From the NCBI GenBank assembly GCA_014695255.1, contig JACJNX010000034.1, positions 1 to 64,000 of the forward strand: a stretch of DNA of 64,000 nucleotides, given 5' to 3'. The DNA comes from Cyanobacteria bacterium FACHB-63 (GTDB taxonomy: Bacteria; Cyanobacteriota; Cyanobacteriia; Leptolyngbyales; Leptolyngbyaceae). Position numbers and translations under genes: made by a program. Numbering within the stretch: the first letter of the stretch is position 1; each line of letters starts with the position of its first letter. The notes under the pieces were generated by a model that worked only from the letters and a program-made list of their open reading frames with translations, was not told where the DNA came from and searched no databases. This document shows positions 37,967 through 47,028 of this stretch, in pieces.

Positions 37967-38035
37967 TCCTAAAGAGTGATGCGGGGATCAATCGCTTTCC
38001 GAATAGTAAAAAGAAAGTTTTGCGATCGCTCCTGT

Positions 38036-38821
38036 ATGAAAACCGCGTTTCTGATTTTTGGCGCACAACGCAGTGGAACATCGGTCACGAGCCACATTTT
38101 GTCGAAATTTGGAGTTAATTTTGGATCGGATCAACACTTTATCCAGGGTGAACATAATCCGATTTTTTTTGAATTGAAGTGGATCAATGATGCGAACAAT
38201 CAATTGATTCAAACGTTGGGCTATCGCTATATCGATTTTTTCTTACCAATTGAGCAAGATTTCGAGAACGATGGCTGGCTTGAACACGAAGAAAATCTAC
38301 AGACCAAAATTGCTCAAGAATGGGGCGATACTGCGACGATCGGACTTAAAGATCCGCGCTTTTCGCTGACGTTTCCCGTGTGGCAGCGAGTGCTATCGAA
38401 CGCAGGCTATCAGTTGAATATCCTTCTTGCGTTTCGCTCTCCGTCTAGTTTTCTTAAATCCAATCAAGCATTGTTCTACAACTGGGAAGGTTGGAGCGTT
38501 GATAGACATCTACGCTTCTGGCTGCAATTAAACTTAGCAGCAACATACTTTACTCGCAATCTACCTGTTTATTTTCTTTGCTATGAGGATCTAATGAACA
38601 ATCCAGGCAAAGAAACTGAACAATTAGCACAACAGTTTGGGCTGGATTCTGGTTTGGTCGATCGTGCAGCAGCAGTGGTCGATCAATCTCACTATCATCA
38701 TCAAACAACGACTGAAACGGGTGTTGCTCTGATTGATGAACATTACCAACGGCTGCGATCGCGCACTATTTCAGCTGACGATTATCTGAACTATCGCAAC
38801 ACTACGTTATCTCTCGCTTGA
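38036..38821 (+). CDS. sulfotransferase family protein
   Basis: A 261-residue PAPS-dependent sulfotransferase-type protein. The 5'-phosphosulfate-binding loop is FLIFGAQRSGTSVTS (residues 4-18), and the 3'-phosphate-binding region is probably LAFRSPSSFLKSNQAL. The central KDPRFSLTFPVW is typical of bacterial members acting on glycans or lipids. The APS kinase gene cysC begins 6 nt after its stop, and that enzyme makes its cofactor, so the two are very likely one functional unit. The acceptor is unknown. The ATG at 38036 is preferred because the family starts just before FLIFGAQR; the frame is open back to 37976. Confidence 0.85.
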   Translation: MKTAFLIFGAQRSGTSVTSHILSKFGVNFGSDQHFIQGEHNPIFFELKWINDANNQLIQTLGYRYIDFFLPIEQDFENDGWLEHEENLQTKIAQEWGDTATIGLKDPRFSLTFPVWQRVLSNAGYQLNILLAFRSPSSFLKSNQALFYNWEGWSVDRHLRFWLQLNLAATYFTRNLPVYFLCYEDLMNNPGKETEQLAQQFGLDSGLVDRAAAVVDQSHYHHQTTTETGVALIDEHYQRLRSRTISADDYLNYRNTTLSLA

Positions 38822-38827
38822 TTCAAT

Positions 38828-39418
38828 ATGCTGCAAAACATTGATGCCTTAGATTTAGTTAAATCCTATAGCAAGCAGGGTTTAACCATTTGGTTTACAG
38901 GATTAAGCGGTGCAGGTAAAACAACCATTTGCCAAGCTGTTTACAAACAACTGATTGAGCAGGGCTTAAAAGTCGAACATCTAGATGGTGATTTAGTGCG
39001 CCAAACTTTGACCAAAGGATTGGGATTTAGTCAAGCCGATCGCGAAGAGAACATTCGTCGGATCGGGTTTGTGGCGCACTTACTAACCCGAAACGGTGTG
39101 ATTGTTTTAGTTTCTGCCATTTCGCCTTATCGATCGATTCGGCAAGAAGTTCGAGAGCAAATTGGTGCATTTATTGAAGTGTTTGTTGATGCGCCTTTGA
39201 CGGTTTGTGAGCAAAGAGATGTGAAAGGACTGTATCAACGGGCGCGAAATGGAGAGATCCTACAATTCACTGGAATTGATGCACCGTATGAAGCGCCATT
39301 GGATCCAGAGGTCACTTGCTCGACTGCTGAGGAAACGATCGACCAGAGTGTTACTAAAGTGATGCAGGCGATTTCTAGATATCAGGTGAGTTCGATGAGT
39401 TTTGGTGCTTCGGTTTAG
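38828..39418 (+). CDS. cysC: adenylylsulfate (APS) kinase
   Basis: Phosphorylates adenosine 5'-phosphosulfate to PAPS, the sulfate donor for sulfotransferases and an intermediate of sulfate assimilation. The 196-residue protein has the Walker A loop FTGLSGAGKTT (25-33), the substrate-binding LDGDLVRQTLTKGLGFSQADREENIRR region, AISPYRSIRQ, FVDAPLTVCEQRDVKGLY and the closing YEAPLDPEV. The gene is directly downstream of a sulfotransferase gene, which suggests it is a dedicated supplier of PAPS rather than only a general assimilation enzyme. Confidence 0.95.
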   Translation: MLQNIDALDLVKSYSKQGLTIWFTGLSGAGKTTICQAVYKQLIEQGLKVEHLDGDLVRQTLTKGLGFSQADREENIRRIGFVAHLLTRNGVIVLVSAISPYRSIRQEVREQIGAFIEVFVDAPLTVCEQRDVKGLYQRARNGEILQFTGIDAPYEAPLDPEVTCSTAEETIDQSVTKVMQAISRYQVSSMSFGASV

Positions 39419-39451
39419 GTGATGGATTGCTTCCTAAGTTCTCCACAAATG

Positions 39452-39629
39452 GGTAGGGCTGATTCATTCTCCCGAAAGTCTTTTCCGCCCTCACCCTAAC
39501 CCTCTCCCCTAGGGAGAGGGAGCAAGAGTTCTAGCCCCCTTCTCCCTAGGGGAGAAGGGTTGGGGATGAGGGCAAACCGCTTCAAACGAAGATGAAGAAA
39601 TCATTCTACGAGAATGAATCAGCCCTACC
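39452..39629. mobile_element. 178-bp MITE-like element with 20-bp terminal inverted repeats
   Basis: The ends are perfect 20-bp inverted copies: 39452-39471 (starting GGTAGGGCTG) and 39610-39629. Inside is an imperfect palindrome at 39487-39573 built from CCCTCACCC / CCCTCTCCCCTAGGGAGAGGG and CCTTCTCCCTAGGGGAGAAGG / GGGGATGAGGG, a type common between cyanobacterial genes. There is no coding capacity. No clear target-site duplication is seen beside the ends. It lies between cysC and the sugar-binding protein gene, so it may also end transcription from both sides. Confidence 0.75.
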
Positions 39630-39698
39630 TCAGAATGGGGGATTTAGGGGGCAAGAAGCCGACAAAAACGCAGCAAGAAATCCACTGATTCAGCAACT

Positions 39699-40988
39699 CT
39701 AAGCCTGACTATTCCAGGTCTGCGCTGCATCGTTAATCGCTTGATCTACAGTCTTCTTACTCAACATTGCTGCCTGAAGATTCTCGTAAATCGTCTGCTG
39801 CAACGTCTTGATATTCTTAATCACCGGAATCAACACTTCCGCTTCCTTAAGCTGTCCCGCACTGACGATTCTGGCTTTATCGATCGCACTCGCATTTGCA
39901 GGCGTAGCGGTGAAATAACTATCCTGTGCCGCCTGAATCGTTGACGGCAACACATTCGCCGCTTTAGCAAATTCAAGCTGATTCGCATTATTCGTCAAAA
40001 ACAGCGCAAACTTCACAGCAGCATCCGGTTGATCGGTATCTTTCGGAATTGCAACATTCATCACGGCTACGTTTTTCTTGCGCGTGTCGCCCGTAATTTG
40101 AGGCGCAGACTGTGAGGCTTGAGCGATCGTCGGTGCATTTTTCGCGATCGACTTTAAGAACTCCGCACCCGATGCCAGAATTGCCGTATTGCCTTGCTGA
40201 TAAAGATCGATCGCGTGTCGGTGTCCTTCGGTTAATACTTCCTTGGGCATCAAACCATTCTTGTACATATCCACCCAATACTGAAATGCCGCTTTCCCTT
40301 GAGGCGTATTAAATGCTGCTTTGCCTTGAGCATCGACTAGCTGAACGCCCATCTGCACAAACGATTCCATTACTTCCCCGGAATCATTTGGAACCACTGT
40401 GGCAAAGAACGCATATTTTCCAGTTTTATCCTTGATTTGCTTTGCGGCTTGAGCTAGTTCTGCATAGGTTGCAGGAGGCTTGGCAATGCCTGCTTTCTTC
40501 ATTAAGTCCGTGTTGTAAATGGCAACCCGCGTGGTCAAATACCAAGGCACACCGAAGGTTTTACCGTTCAGCGTACTCGCTTGCCAAATCCCCGGAAAAT
40601 ATTGTTGTTTTGCATCCGCCGGAATTTTCTCATCTAGGTCCATCCACGCGCCCCGCTCGGCTAACTGAGACGCAAATCCAGGATTGAGATTCACCACATC
40701 TGGAGCCGTTTTCGCCGCTACGGAGGTCAAAATTTTGCGCTCCATCTCTGCCCAAGGCACATCCGTCCAGCGAACTTTTACGCCCGGATTTTCTTGCTCA
40801 AACTTTGCAAACAGCGCTTTGAAATAGTTATCAAACTGTGGACTCAGTTGCATCGTCCAAAAATCAAGCTGACCGTCAGCCGCTCTTTGTCCGTTGGGAG
40901 TCCCACTGCCGCAACTGACCAGCCAACTCAGTACAACTCCTAAAATCGTAAATATCGTAAACGTTTTCCAAGTTCTAATCTGACGCAT
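39699..40988 (-). CDS. sugar ABC transporter substrate-binding lipoprotein
   Basis: A 429-residue family 1 extracellular solute-binding protein (UgpB/maltose-binding type). The N-terminus is a lipoprotein signal (FTIFTILGVVLSWLVSCGSG) with the modified Cys in LVSC. The mature part shows FEQENPGVKVRWTDVPWAEME, PDVVNLNPGFASQLAERGA, GKTFGVPWYLTTRVAIYNTDLMKKAGI and the closing interdomain region. It should bind a sugar or sugar derivative in the periplasm. No permease genes are adjacent, but an MsmX/UgpC-type ATPase lies 2.3 kb further on the same strand. The ATG at 40988 is used; a TTG four codons upstream is less likely. Confidence 0.9.
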   Translation of the reverse strand: MRQIRTWKTFTIFTILGVVLSWLVSCGSGTPNGQRAADGQLDFWTMQLSPQFDNYFKALFAKFEQENPGVKVRWTDVPWAEMERKILTSVAAKTAPDVVNLNPGFASQLAERGAWMDLDEKIPADAKQQYFPGIWQASTLNGKTFGVPWYLTTRVAIYNTDLMKKAGIAKPPATYAELAQAAKQIKDKTGKYAFFATVVPNDSGEVMESFVQMGVQLVDAQGKAAFNTPQGKAAFQYWVDMYKNGLMPKEVLTEGHRHAIDLYQQGNTAILASGAEFLKSIAKNAPTIAQASQSAPQITGDTRKKNVAVMNVAIPKDTDQPDAAVKFALFLTNNANQLEFAKAANVLPSTIQAAQDSYFTATPANASAIDKARIVSAGQLKEAEVLIPVIKNIKTLQQTIYENLQAAMLSKKTVDQAINDAAQTWNSQA

Positions 40989-41037
40989 GAATCTACACAA
41001 GGTATCGCAGTGTAGCTCAGTTTACCGGATCAATTGC

Positions 41038-43185
41038 TCAACTCCACATTAACTGCCGCACCGGAATTTCAATTACAAAGGTTGCACCCCGCTTTGAGGG
41101 ACGATCGCAGCTTAATCGCCCTCCATGCTGCTCAGTCACAATCTGATAGCTCACAGATAGTCCCAATCCTGATCCCTGACCCACAGGCTTTGTCGTAAAA
41201 AACGGATCAAACAAACAGCGCTGGGTTGTCGCAGTCATGCCGATTCCGTTGTCTGTGATTGAAATCCGCGCCCACTCGGTTGAATCTAACTGTTGAAACA
41301 GCGAAGTTTTGACTTTAATTTCTGGAGTAAAGTCAATTTCTTCTGCCAGCCAGCGCTCGTTGATCGCATCGATCGCATTCGAGAACACATTAATAAAGAC
41401 CTGATTCAGCAAGCCTGCGTAACATTGGACTTTTGGTAGAGCGCCGTAGTCTTTGACAATCTGAATGGTTGGACGCAGTAACGGACTACCGCAAGCTCGA
41501 TTTGACTTTAATAGATGCTGTAATAGCATTAACGCGCTCTCAATGCCTTCATGTAGATCAACTGCTTTTAGATCCGCTTCATCATGGCGTGAGAAATGTC
41601 TGAGCGATCGTACAATATCACGAATGCGTTCTGCTCCAGTTCCCATTGAGTCCAGCAGCTTCATTAAGTCGTGGCGCACAAATTCTAAATCAAGGTCTTC
41701 GAGTTCCTCGGTAATCTGTTCACTAGGAACCGGATGATCGGTTTGATAAAGCTGAATGATCCGCAGCAAATCTTCGATATATTCTTTTGCGTGTTCAACG
41801 TTGCCGTAGATAAAACTGACCGGATTGTTAATTTCGTGAGCAATGCCCGCAACTAATTGCCCCAAGCTCGACATTTTTTCATTTTGAATTAGTTGTGCTT
41901 GAGTTTTTTGCAGTTGTTTGAACGCCGATTCGAGCTTCTGGGCTTGTTGGCGTAATTGTGCTTCGGATTGTTTGAGTGCAAGCTCAGCTTGTTCGCGATC
42001 GGCTTCGAGTCGGATGCGATCGCTGATGTCTCGAACCATCGAAACGACACCGATAATGTTGCCCTCTGTATCTAAAATCTGATTGTTGTACCACTCGCAA
42101 ACAATAGTTTCTCCATCTCCCCTGAGATTCTGGTTGATGCTGTGGATTTCGCCTTGGCACTCAAATAACGTTTTAACAATTTCATTCACTTTTGCTTGAT
42201 CTTGCTCTGGAACCCAATGGTTTCCATGCTCTCCGATCGCACGATCGCGGGCGATCTTAAAAATCTTTTCGGCTGCTGGATTCCATTCTTTTGCTGTAAA
42301 TTCTGGTGTCCACTCAATAATCCCCATCGGTGCGTGTTGCACCAGCATCGATAATCGTTGTTCTGACTCTACGAGTGCAACTTCTGCTTGTTGTCGCTCG
42401 GTTTCGCTTCTGATCCGATCGGTCATATCTATCCCCATCGAAACAATGCTCACAATGTTACCGTTGGGTGCTAACAATGGGTAGTGATACCAATCGCAGA
42501 TGATCTTTGTCTGAGTTCCGTGGGCTTGAATCTGCTGAATTGCTCCTAATTGCGTCACAAAGGGCTGAACCTGATCGAGGATTTCACCGACTGCAAGTTC
42601 GGGTAAGACTTCTCTGATCGATCGTCCAACGACTTTTGATCGAGGATAGCCAAAAACGTTTTCAGCCATAGCATTCCAGGTTTGGATCGTATAGTCGATG
42701 TTCCATTCCACAAACATGAACGGCGATTGCTGAACTAGCAGCGTGAGACGGCGCCGCGATCGCAGTAAGGCTGCTTCTGCTGCTTTTCGCTCCTGAATTT
42801 CCTGTTGAATCTCAGTAGGTTTAACGTCTGACTGTCTGATCGGATCCTCGATCGTTGCCACAATAAAAGGAGTTCCGTTTGCATCGCGCACGATCGACTT
42901 GACCACTGAAACGGCTTGCGCCTTTCCGTCAGCATCGTAGAGATAGCCTGCTTGAGTGATATCAGTTTCGCGAGTGAAAACGTCTTCAACTTCTCTTAAT
43001 TCTGCGGAGAAGATGCGGGCATTTTCGAGCAGTTGTGAAGCGGTGTAGCGCGATCGTGCGACAAGGGCGCGATTAACGAACACAACGCGAGCGTGACGAT
43101 CTTGAATAAAAATTGGAGCCGCAACTCGATCGAGAACCTGATAAAGACTCAGTGCTGCGGTTGTCTCAATCTCCTTACCAATCAT
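41038..43185 (-). CDS. PAS-domain sensor histidine kinase
   Basis: A soluble 715-residue kinase. Three PAS domains are visible: about 10-130 (APIFIQDRHARVVFVNRALV), 155-275 (SPFMFVEWNIDYTIQTWN) and 290-405 (APMGIIEWTPEFTAKEWNPAAEKIF), each of the last two followed by a PAC-like segment. A coiled coil leads to HisKA with GIAHEINNPVSFIYGNVEH and the ATPase domain (NQVFINVFSNAIDAI, ITDNGIGM, GQGSGLGLSVSY). This is the NtrB/HK4-like class. The start at 43185 (MIGKEIE) has AGGGA 8 nt upstream; the ATG at 43206 is alternative. It sits between genes for a sugar-binding protein and an ABC ATPase and could sense the transported solute. No regulator is adjacent. Confidence 0.88.
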   Translation of the reverse strand: MIGKEIETTAALSLYQVLDRVAAPIFIQDRHARVVFVNRALVARSRYTASQLLENARIFSAELREVEDVFTRETDITQAGYLYDADGKAQAVSVVKSIVRDANGTPFIVATIEDPIRQSDVKPTEIQQEIQERKAAEAALLRSRRRLTLLVQQSPFMFVEWNIDYTIQTWNAMAENVFGYPRSKVVGRSIREVLPELAVGEILDQVQPFVTQLGAIQQIQAHGTQTKIICDWYHYPLLAPNGNIVSIVSMGIDMTDRIRSETERQQAEVALVESEQRLSMLVQHAPMGIIEWTPEFTAKEWNPAAEKIFKIARDRAIGEHGNHWVPEQDQAKVNEIVKTLFECQGEIHSINQNLRGDGETIVCEWYNNQILDTEGNIIGVVSMVRDISDRIRLEADREQAELALKQSEAQLRQQAQKLESAFKQLQKTQAQLIQNEKMSSLGQLVAGIAHEINNPVSFIYGNVEHAKEYIEDLLRIIQLYQTDHPVPSEQITEELEDLDLEFVRHDLMKLLDSMGTGAERIRDIVRSLRHFSRHDEADLKAVDLHEGIESALMLLQHLLKSNRACGSPLLRPTIQIVKDYGALPKVQCYAGLLNQVFINVFSNAIDAINERWLAEEIDFTPEIKVKTSLFQQLDSTEWARISITDNGIGMTATTQRCLFDPFFTTKPVGQGSGLGLSVSYQIVTEQHGGRLSCDRPSKRGATFVIEIPVRQLMWS

Positions 43186-43327
43186 CGTGGAATCCCTGAT
43201 ACACATTCTTTCTAGGATTCCCAGAAAGGGATTTTTATTACGTCAGGAATCTATATGCTCTAACGCAAAATAGCGCCGAATCCTGTTATCCAGAACAGAG
43301 TTTCGGGCGACGAATTCTTAGTCTCAG

Positions 43328-44515
43328 TTAGGGAACAATGACTGCCTCAGTTTTTGTGTCGAACAAGTAAATCTTGTCGATCGGTACAAACAATCTCAAA
43401 GCTTCACCAAGTCTAACCATACGATCGGGAGTCATACGCACCTGCATCGTATCTGACTTATCAGCAAGTCTTACAGAGAGAACTGTTTCATGTCCCAAAG
43501 CTTCGACTAAATCGACTGCAACTAAAATCGTTTGCTCATGAGAATCGCTCACGCTTAGATGCTCAGGACGAATGCCTAACGTAATCATTTGACCATCGTA
43601 GCGACTGAGCGCTGATGCCCAATGACTTGGGAGTGTGAGTTGAAATAGAGCGTGATGCAAGGTCAATGGAGCGCGGACTTGCATTGGAATAAAGTTCATC
43701 GGTGGCGATCCAATAAATTCAGCCACAAAGCGATTTGCAGGGTGATTGTAGAGTTCTAGCGGTGTGGCAAGCTGTTGAATCTGTCCCCCGTTCATGACGG
43801 CAATACGATCGCCCATTGTCATCGCTTCAGTTTGATCATGCGTGACGTAGATCGTGGTGGTTCCTAGTTGACGCTGAAGTTTGACAATCTGCGCTCTTGT
43901 TTCGGCTCTGAGCTTTGCATCTAAGTTTGAGAGCGGTTCATCCATCAAAAAGACTTGTGGATTTCGTGCCATTGCTCGACCGAGTGCAACCCGTTGTTTC
44001 TGTCCACCCGAAAGCTGTTTTGGTAGGCGATGTAATAACGGCTCAATCTGTAGCATTTGTGCGACCAGCTTGACTCGTTCTTTAACGGCGCGTTCTCGAT
44101 CGCTGACATACCGCATTCCACTTGGTAAGTTTCGCGTCACGCCAACGGCTAAATTCTCTGTCCAACTCGCATTTTGTCCGTCTAACTTAGTGCGCCGCAG
44201 TCCAAACGCCAAATTGTCATAGACGCTCATGTGGGGGTAAAGCGCGTAGTTCTGAAACACCATTGCGATATCGCGCTCTTTCGGTGGCAAGTCGTTAACG
44301 ATGCGATCGCCGACTCGAATGTTTCCGGCAGTGAGTTCTTCGAGTCCTGCAATCAGTCTTAACAGGGTGCTTTTGCCGCATCCTGAAGGACCCACCAGCA
44401 CCATAAATTCACCGTCATCGATCAAGAGATTAATCGATCTCAACACGGCGGTATTTTCGCTTTGATCGCCCTTTTGATAAGATTTGTAGACGTTTTCGAG
44501 AACAACTTGAGCCAC
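43328..44515 (-). CDS. sugar ABC transporter ATPase (UgpC/MsmX type)
   Basis: A 395-residue CUT1-family ATPase. The nucleotide-binding domain has Walker A GPSGCGKST, the Q loop MVFQNYALYPHMSVYDNLAFGL, signature LSGGQKQRVALGRAMARNP, Walker B VFLMDEPLSNLDA and the switch His in VTHDQTEAM. A C-terminal TOBE/OB region follows (ITLGIRPEHLSV). An insertion of about 30 residues after the Q loop (GQNASWTENLAVGVTRN) lengthens the helical domain. Such ATPases often serve several permeases, fitting the lack of local permease genes. The related binding protein is encoded at 39.7-41.0 kb. Confidence 0.92.
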   Translation of the reverse strand: MAQVVLENVYKSYQKGDQSENTAVLRSINLLIDDGEFMVLVGPSGCGKSTLLRLIAGLEELTAGNIRVGDRIVNDLPPKERDIAMVFQNYALYPHMSVYDNLAFGLRRTKLDGQNASWTENLAVGVTRNLPSGMRYVSDRERAVKERVKLVAQMLQIEPLLHRLPKQLSGGQKQRVALGRAMARNPQVFLMDEPLSNLDAKLRAETRAQIVKLQRQLGTTTIYVTHDQTEAMTMGDRIAVMNGGQIQQLATPLELYNHPANRFVAEFIGSPPMNFIPMQVRAPLTLHHALFQLTLPSHWASALSRYDGQMITLGIRPEHLSVSDSHEQTILVAVDLVEALGHETVLSVRLADKSDTMQVRMTPDRMVRLGEALRLFVPIDKIYLFDTKTEAVIVP

Positions 44516-44542
44516 GATATTGCCCTAATGCGTAGAAGCAGT

Positions 44543-45355
44543 TTATCGCATTTGCGGCAATGCAGAAATTCCCCAAATTCGCACCGTTTTATCTTCACTC
44601 CCGCTCACAATTAAAGACTGATCTTCATTCACTGCAACGGCTGTCACAAGGCTTGTATGTCCCTGCAATTGGCAGACTTCCTGCCCTGCCGCTAAATCCC
44701 AGATTTTAACTGTGTTCTGACTGCCGCTAATGAGATAACGATCGTCATTTCTCGCCACGGATGCAATTTGCCTTAATTTAATTTCAGTCGGCTCAATTTC
44801 TTGACCATTTTTCAGGCTCCACGATCGCACCCGACGCTTTGCTCCCTGAATCATAAAAATATCCGCTTCAGTATCAATCGAAATCGTGTAGACAAAGGTA
44901 TAAGCCTGAATGCTAAACATGACCTCTTCAGCCGCGATATCCCACACTTGAATCAATCCCTCTCGACTCGCACTAATTGCAATCGAGCGATCGCTATATC
45001 GTAAATGCTGCGTTGCGACTGCGATCGCTGTGATTCCGGTAGAGTGTCCTCTCAGCGCTGCTAAACATTCAAACAATCGATAGTGCGGATACGGTTGCAA
45101 TAATTCCGGATAAGGTTGCAACACGGTATAAGCAACTTTCTGAACTGCGATCGCCGGATCATCTAACGCTTGAACTAACAGATTTAAACCTGCGGATGTG
45201 TGTTTAACTTCGTGTAGGGCTGCAATTCGTTGATCGATGCGATCGCTCTTGAGTCGCTGCCGAATGCGATCAATTCCTCCCAATACAGCGCTACCCATCA
45301 TTGGACGGGCAGAATTTCCCAGCACTGCATCAAACTGATTGGGGGAATGAGTCAC
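44543..45355 (-). CDS. WD40-repeat protein with N-terminal HEAT-like segment
   Basis: A 270-residue protein. Residues about 30-85 look like HEAT or Armadillo helices (DQRIAALHEVKHTSAGLNLLVQALDDPAIAVQKVAY). After LRGHSTGITAIAVAT come about four WD40 blades (SREGLIQVWDIAAEE, SQNTVKIWDLAAGQEV, LQGHTSLVTAVAV, SEDKTVRIWGIS). Fewer than the seven blades needed for a closed propeller are present, so it may dimerise or be a shortened form. The function is unknown; such proteins are scaffolds. It is divergent from ycf46, with 89 bp between. Confidence 0.8.
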   Translation of the reverse strand: MTHSPNQFDAVLGNSARPMMGSAVLGGIDRIRQRLKSDRIDQRIAALHEVKHTSAGLNLLVQALDDPAIAVQKVAYTVLQPYPELLQPYPHYRLFECLAALRGHSTGITAIAVATQHLRYSDRSIAISASREGLIQVWDIAAEEVMFSIQAYTFVYTISIDTEADIFMIQGAKRRVRSWSLKNGQEIEPTEIKLRQIASVARNDDRYLISGSQNTVKIWDLAAGQEVCQLQGHTSLVTAVAVNEDQSLIVSGSEDKTVRIWGISALPQMR

Positions 45356-45444
45356 ACTGAGGCAATGACATACTTTTTCTAGTGTGCCGGAAAAGCTATC
45401 TTCTGATTGTGGTATCTTTGAACTAATTTCGCTACGTCGTCCAC

Positions 45445-47028
45445 ATGGTTGCTACTCGCTCTCAGCAAGAAATCATCGAGCAACTCGATTTGATGTTGCG
45501 CGCTCGATATCCACTGATTTACTTGGTCGGAGTCGAGGAGGAACCGATCGAAGATGTCCTCCTGCAAGTGTGCCAACAATCCGAGCGAGAATTACGATGC
45601 TGGGACATTGTGCGCGGCTGGGACGATACTGGAGCAGACAAAGGATCAGCGATCGCAGCCCTCGGACGCATTGCTAAAGCTCCAAGTAATCCCGCAGTCT
45701 ATGTTCTGCGCGATCTGCATCCGATTCTTAAGTTTCCGCTACAAGCGACAAATGCTCCGATCGTGCGTGAGATCAAAAACCTAGCGCGTGACCTCAAGCG
45801 CAGTCGTAAAACCTTGGTACTCATCAGCCATTCTCTTGATGTTCCGCAAGAAATCATCGAAGAAATGACGGTGATCGACTTCCCACTCCCTGATATTGAA
45901 GAAATTGATGCGCTGATTGCTCAAATCGTTCTGCCTGAAAAGCTCAAGTTATCTCAGCTTGGTCGCGAACAATTGGTAAAAGCTTGTCAGGGATTGAGCC
46001 GCGCTCGAATTCGGCGAGTGATAGCTAAAGCGATCGCAGCTAAACAACAAATCAGCGAACAAGATATCGACAGTGTTCTCGAAGCGAAACGCCAAGCGAT
46101 TCGTCAAACCGGAATTCTAGAATTCTTCACCACGCAAGAATCACTCAAAAGCGTGGGAGGTTTAGATAATCTGAAAAAATGGGTGCAAATGCGCCAAGAC
46201 AGCTTTACCGAAGAAGCAAGGCGCTACGGCATTCCGAATCCTAAAGGCGTGTTATTGGCAGGCATTCAGGGCACAGGCAAATCATTGTCCGCAAAGACGA
46301 TCGCGCATGAATGGCGCTTACCTCTATTGCGGCTCGATGCAGGTCGATTGTTTGGCGGACTGGTCGGAGAAAGTGAAAGCCGAGTGCGGCAGATGATCCG
46401 AATTGTGGAAGCGATCGCACCCTGTGTATTGTGGATGGACGAAATCGATAAAGCATTCGGCAACATTAATGCAGGCATGGACGGAGACTCTGGAACCAGC
46501 CGCCGTGTGTTTGGAAGCCTGATTACTTGGATGCAGGAAAAAACAAGTCCCGTCTTTATTGTTGCGACTGCAAACAATGTGCAGATCCTTCCGGCTGAAC
46601 TCTTACGTAAAGGTCGCTTTGATGAGATTTTCTTTCTCAATTTGCCAACCGAACCAGAGCGACGGGAGATCTTTCGAGTGCATCTCCAGAGATTACGATC
46701 GAGCCGACTCCGCGAGTTTGATTTAGCCTTACTCGCTCGTCAGACTCAGCAGTTTAGCGGCGTAGAAATTGAGCAGACGATCGTCGATGGAATGCAACGG
46801 GCTTTTAGTCAGGGCAGTCCCGGCAATCGTCGCGACTTTACGACGGAGGACATTGTGCAGGCGATCGAAGAAACCGTTCCCCTCGCTGCGATCGCTCGTG
46901 ATCAGATCGATGCTCTTAAACAATGGGCTGCCAATTCAGGAGCGCGTCCAGCTTCACAGGATATACAGTTGATCGAAGAGTTACGCACCATTACTCGCCA
47001 GCGTGGAATTGATTTGGAGCTAGATTAA
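45445..47028 (+). CDS. ycf46: Ycf46-type AAA ATPase
   Basis: A 527-residue AAA-family ATPase found in cyanobacteria and algal plastids. The N-terminal domain (LDLMLRARYPLIYLVGVEEEP) is typical of the family. The AAA module has Walker A GVLLAGIQGTGKSLSAKTI, Walker B CVLWMDEIDKAF, sensor 1 FIVATANN, and the arginine-finger region LRKGRFDEIFF. The role is not settled; in Synechocystis the homologue (Slr0374) responds to inorganic carbon. The ycf35 gene follows with no intervening base, and the pairing suggests the products work together. Confidence 0.92.
   Translation: MVATRSQQEIIEQLDLMLRARYPLIYLVGVEEEPIEDVLLQVCQQSERELRCWDIVRGWDDTGADKGSAIAALGRIAKAPSNPAVYVLRDLHPILKFPLQATNAPIVREIKNLARDLKRSRKTLVLISHSLDVPQEIIEEMTVIDFPLPDIEEIDALIAQIVLPEKLKLSQLGREQLVKACQGLSRARIRRVIAKAIAAKQQISEQDIDSVLEAKRQAIRQTGILEFFTTQESLKSVGGLDNLKKWVQMRQDSFTEEARRYGIPNPKGVLLAGIQGTGKSLSAKTIAHEWRLPLLRLDAGRLFGGLVGESESRVRQMIRIVEAIAPCVLWMDEIDKAFGNINAGMDGDSGTSRRVFGSLITWMQEKTSPVFIVATANNVQILPAELLRKGRFDEIFFLNLPTEPERREIFRVHLQRLRSSRLREFDLALLARQTQQFSGVEIEQTIVDGMQRAFSQGSPGNRRDFTTEDIVQAIEETVPLAAIARDQIDALKQWAANSGARPASQDIQLIEELRTITRQRGIDLELD

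Noticed and set aside
43186-43206. The kinase frame at 41038-43206 opens with MCIRDS, a peptide often produced by translated Nextera adapter contamination.
   Set aside because: The bases here are ATGTGTATCAGGGATTCC, not the adapter ATGTGTATAAGAGACAG, and the sequence continues normally into upstream DNA. The peptide match is chance; the real start is probably the ATG at 43185.
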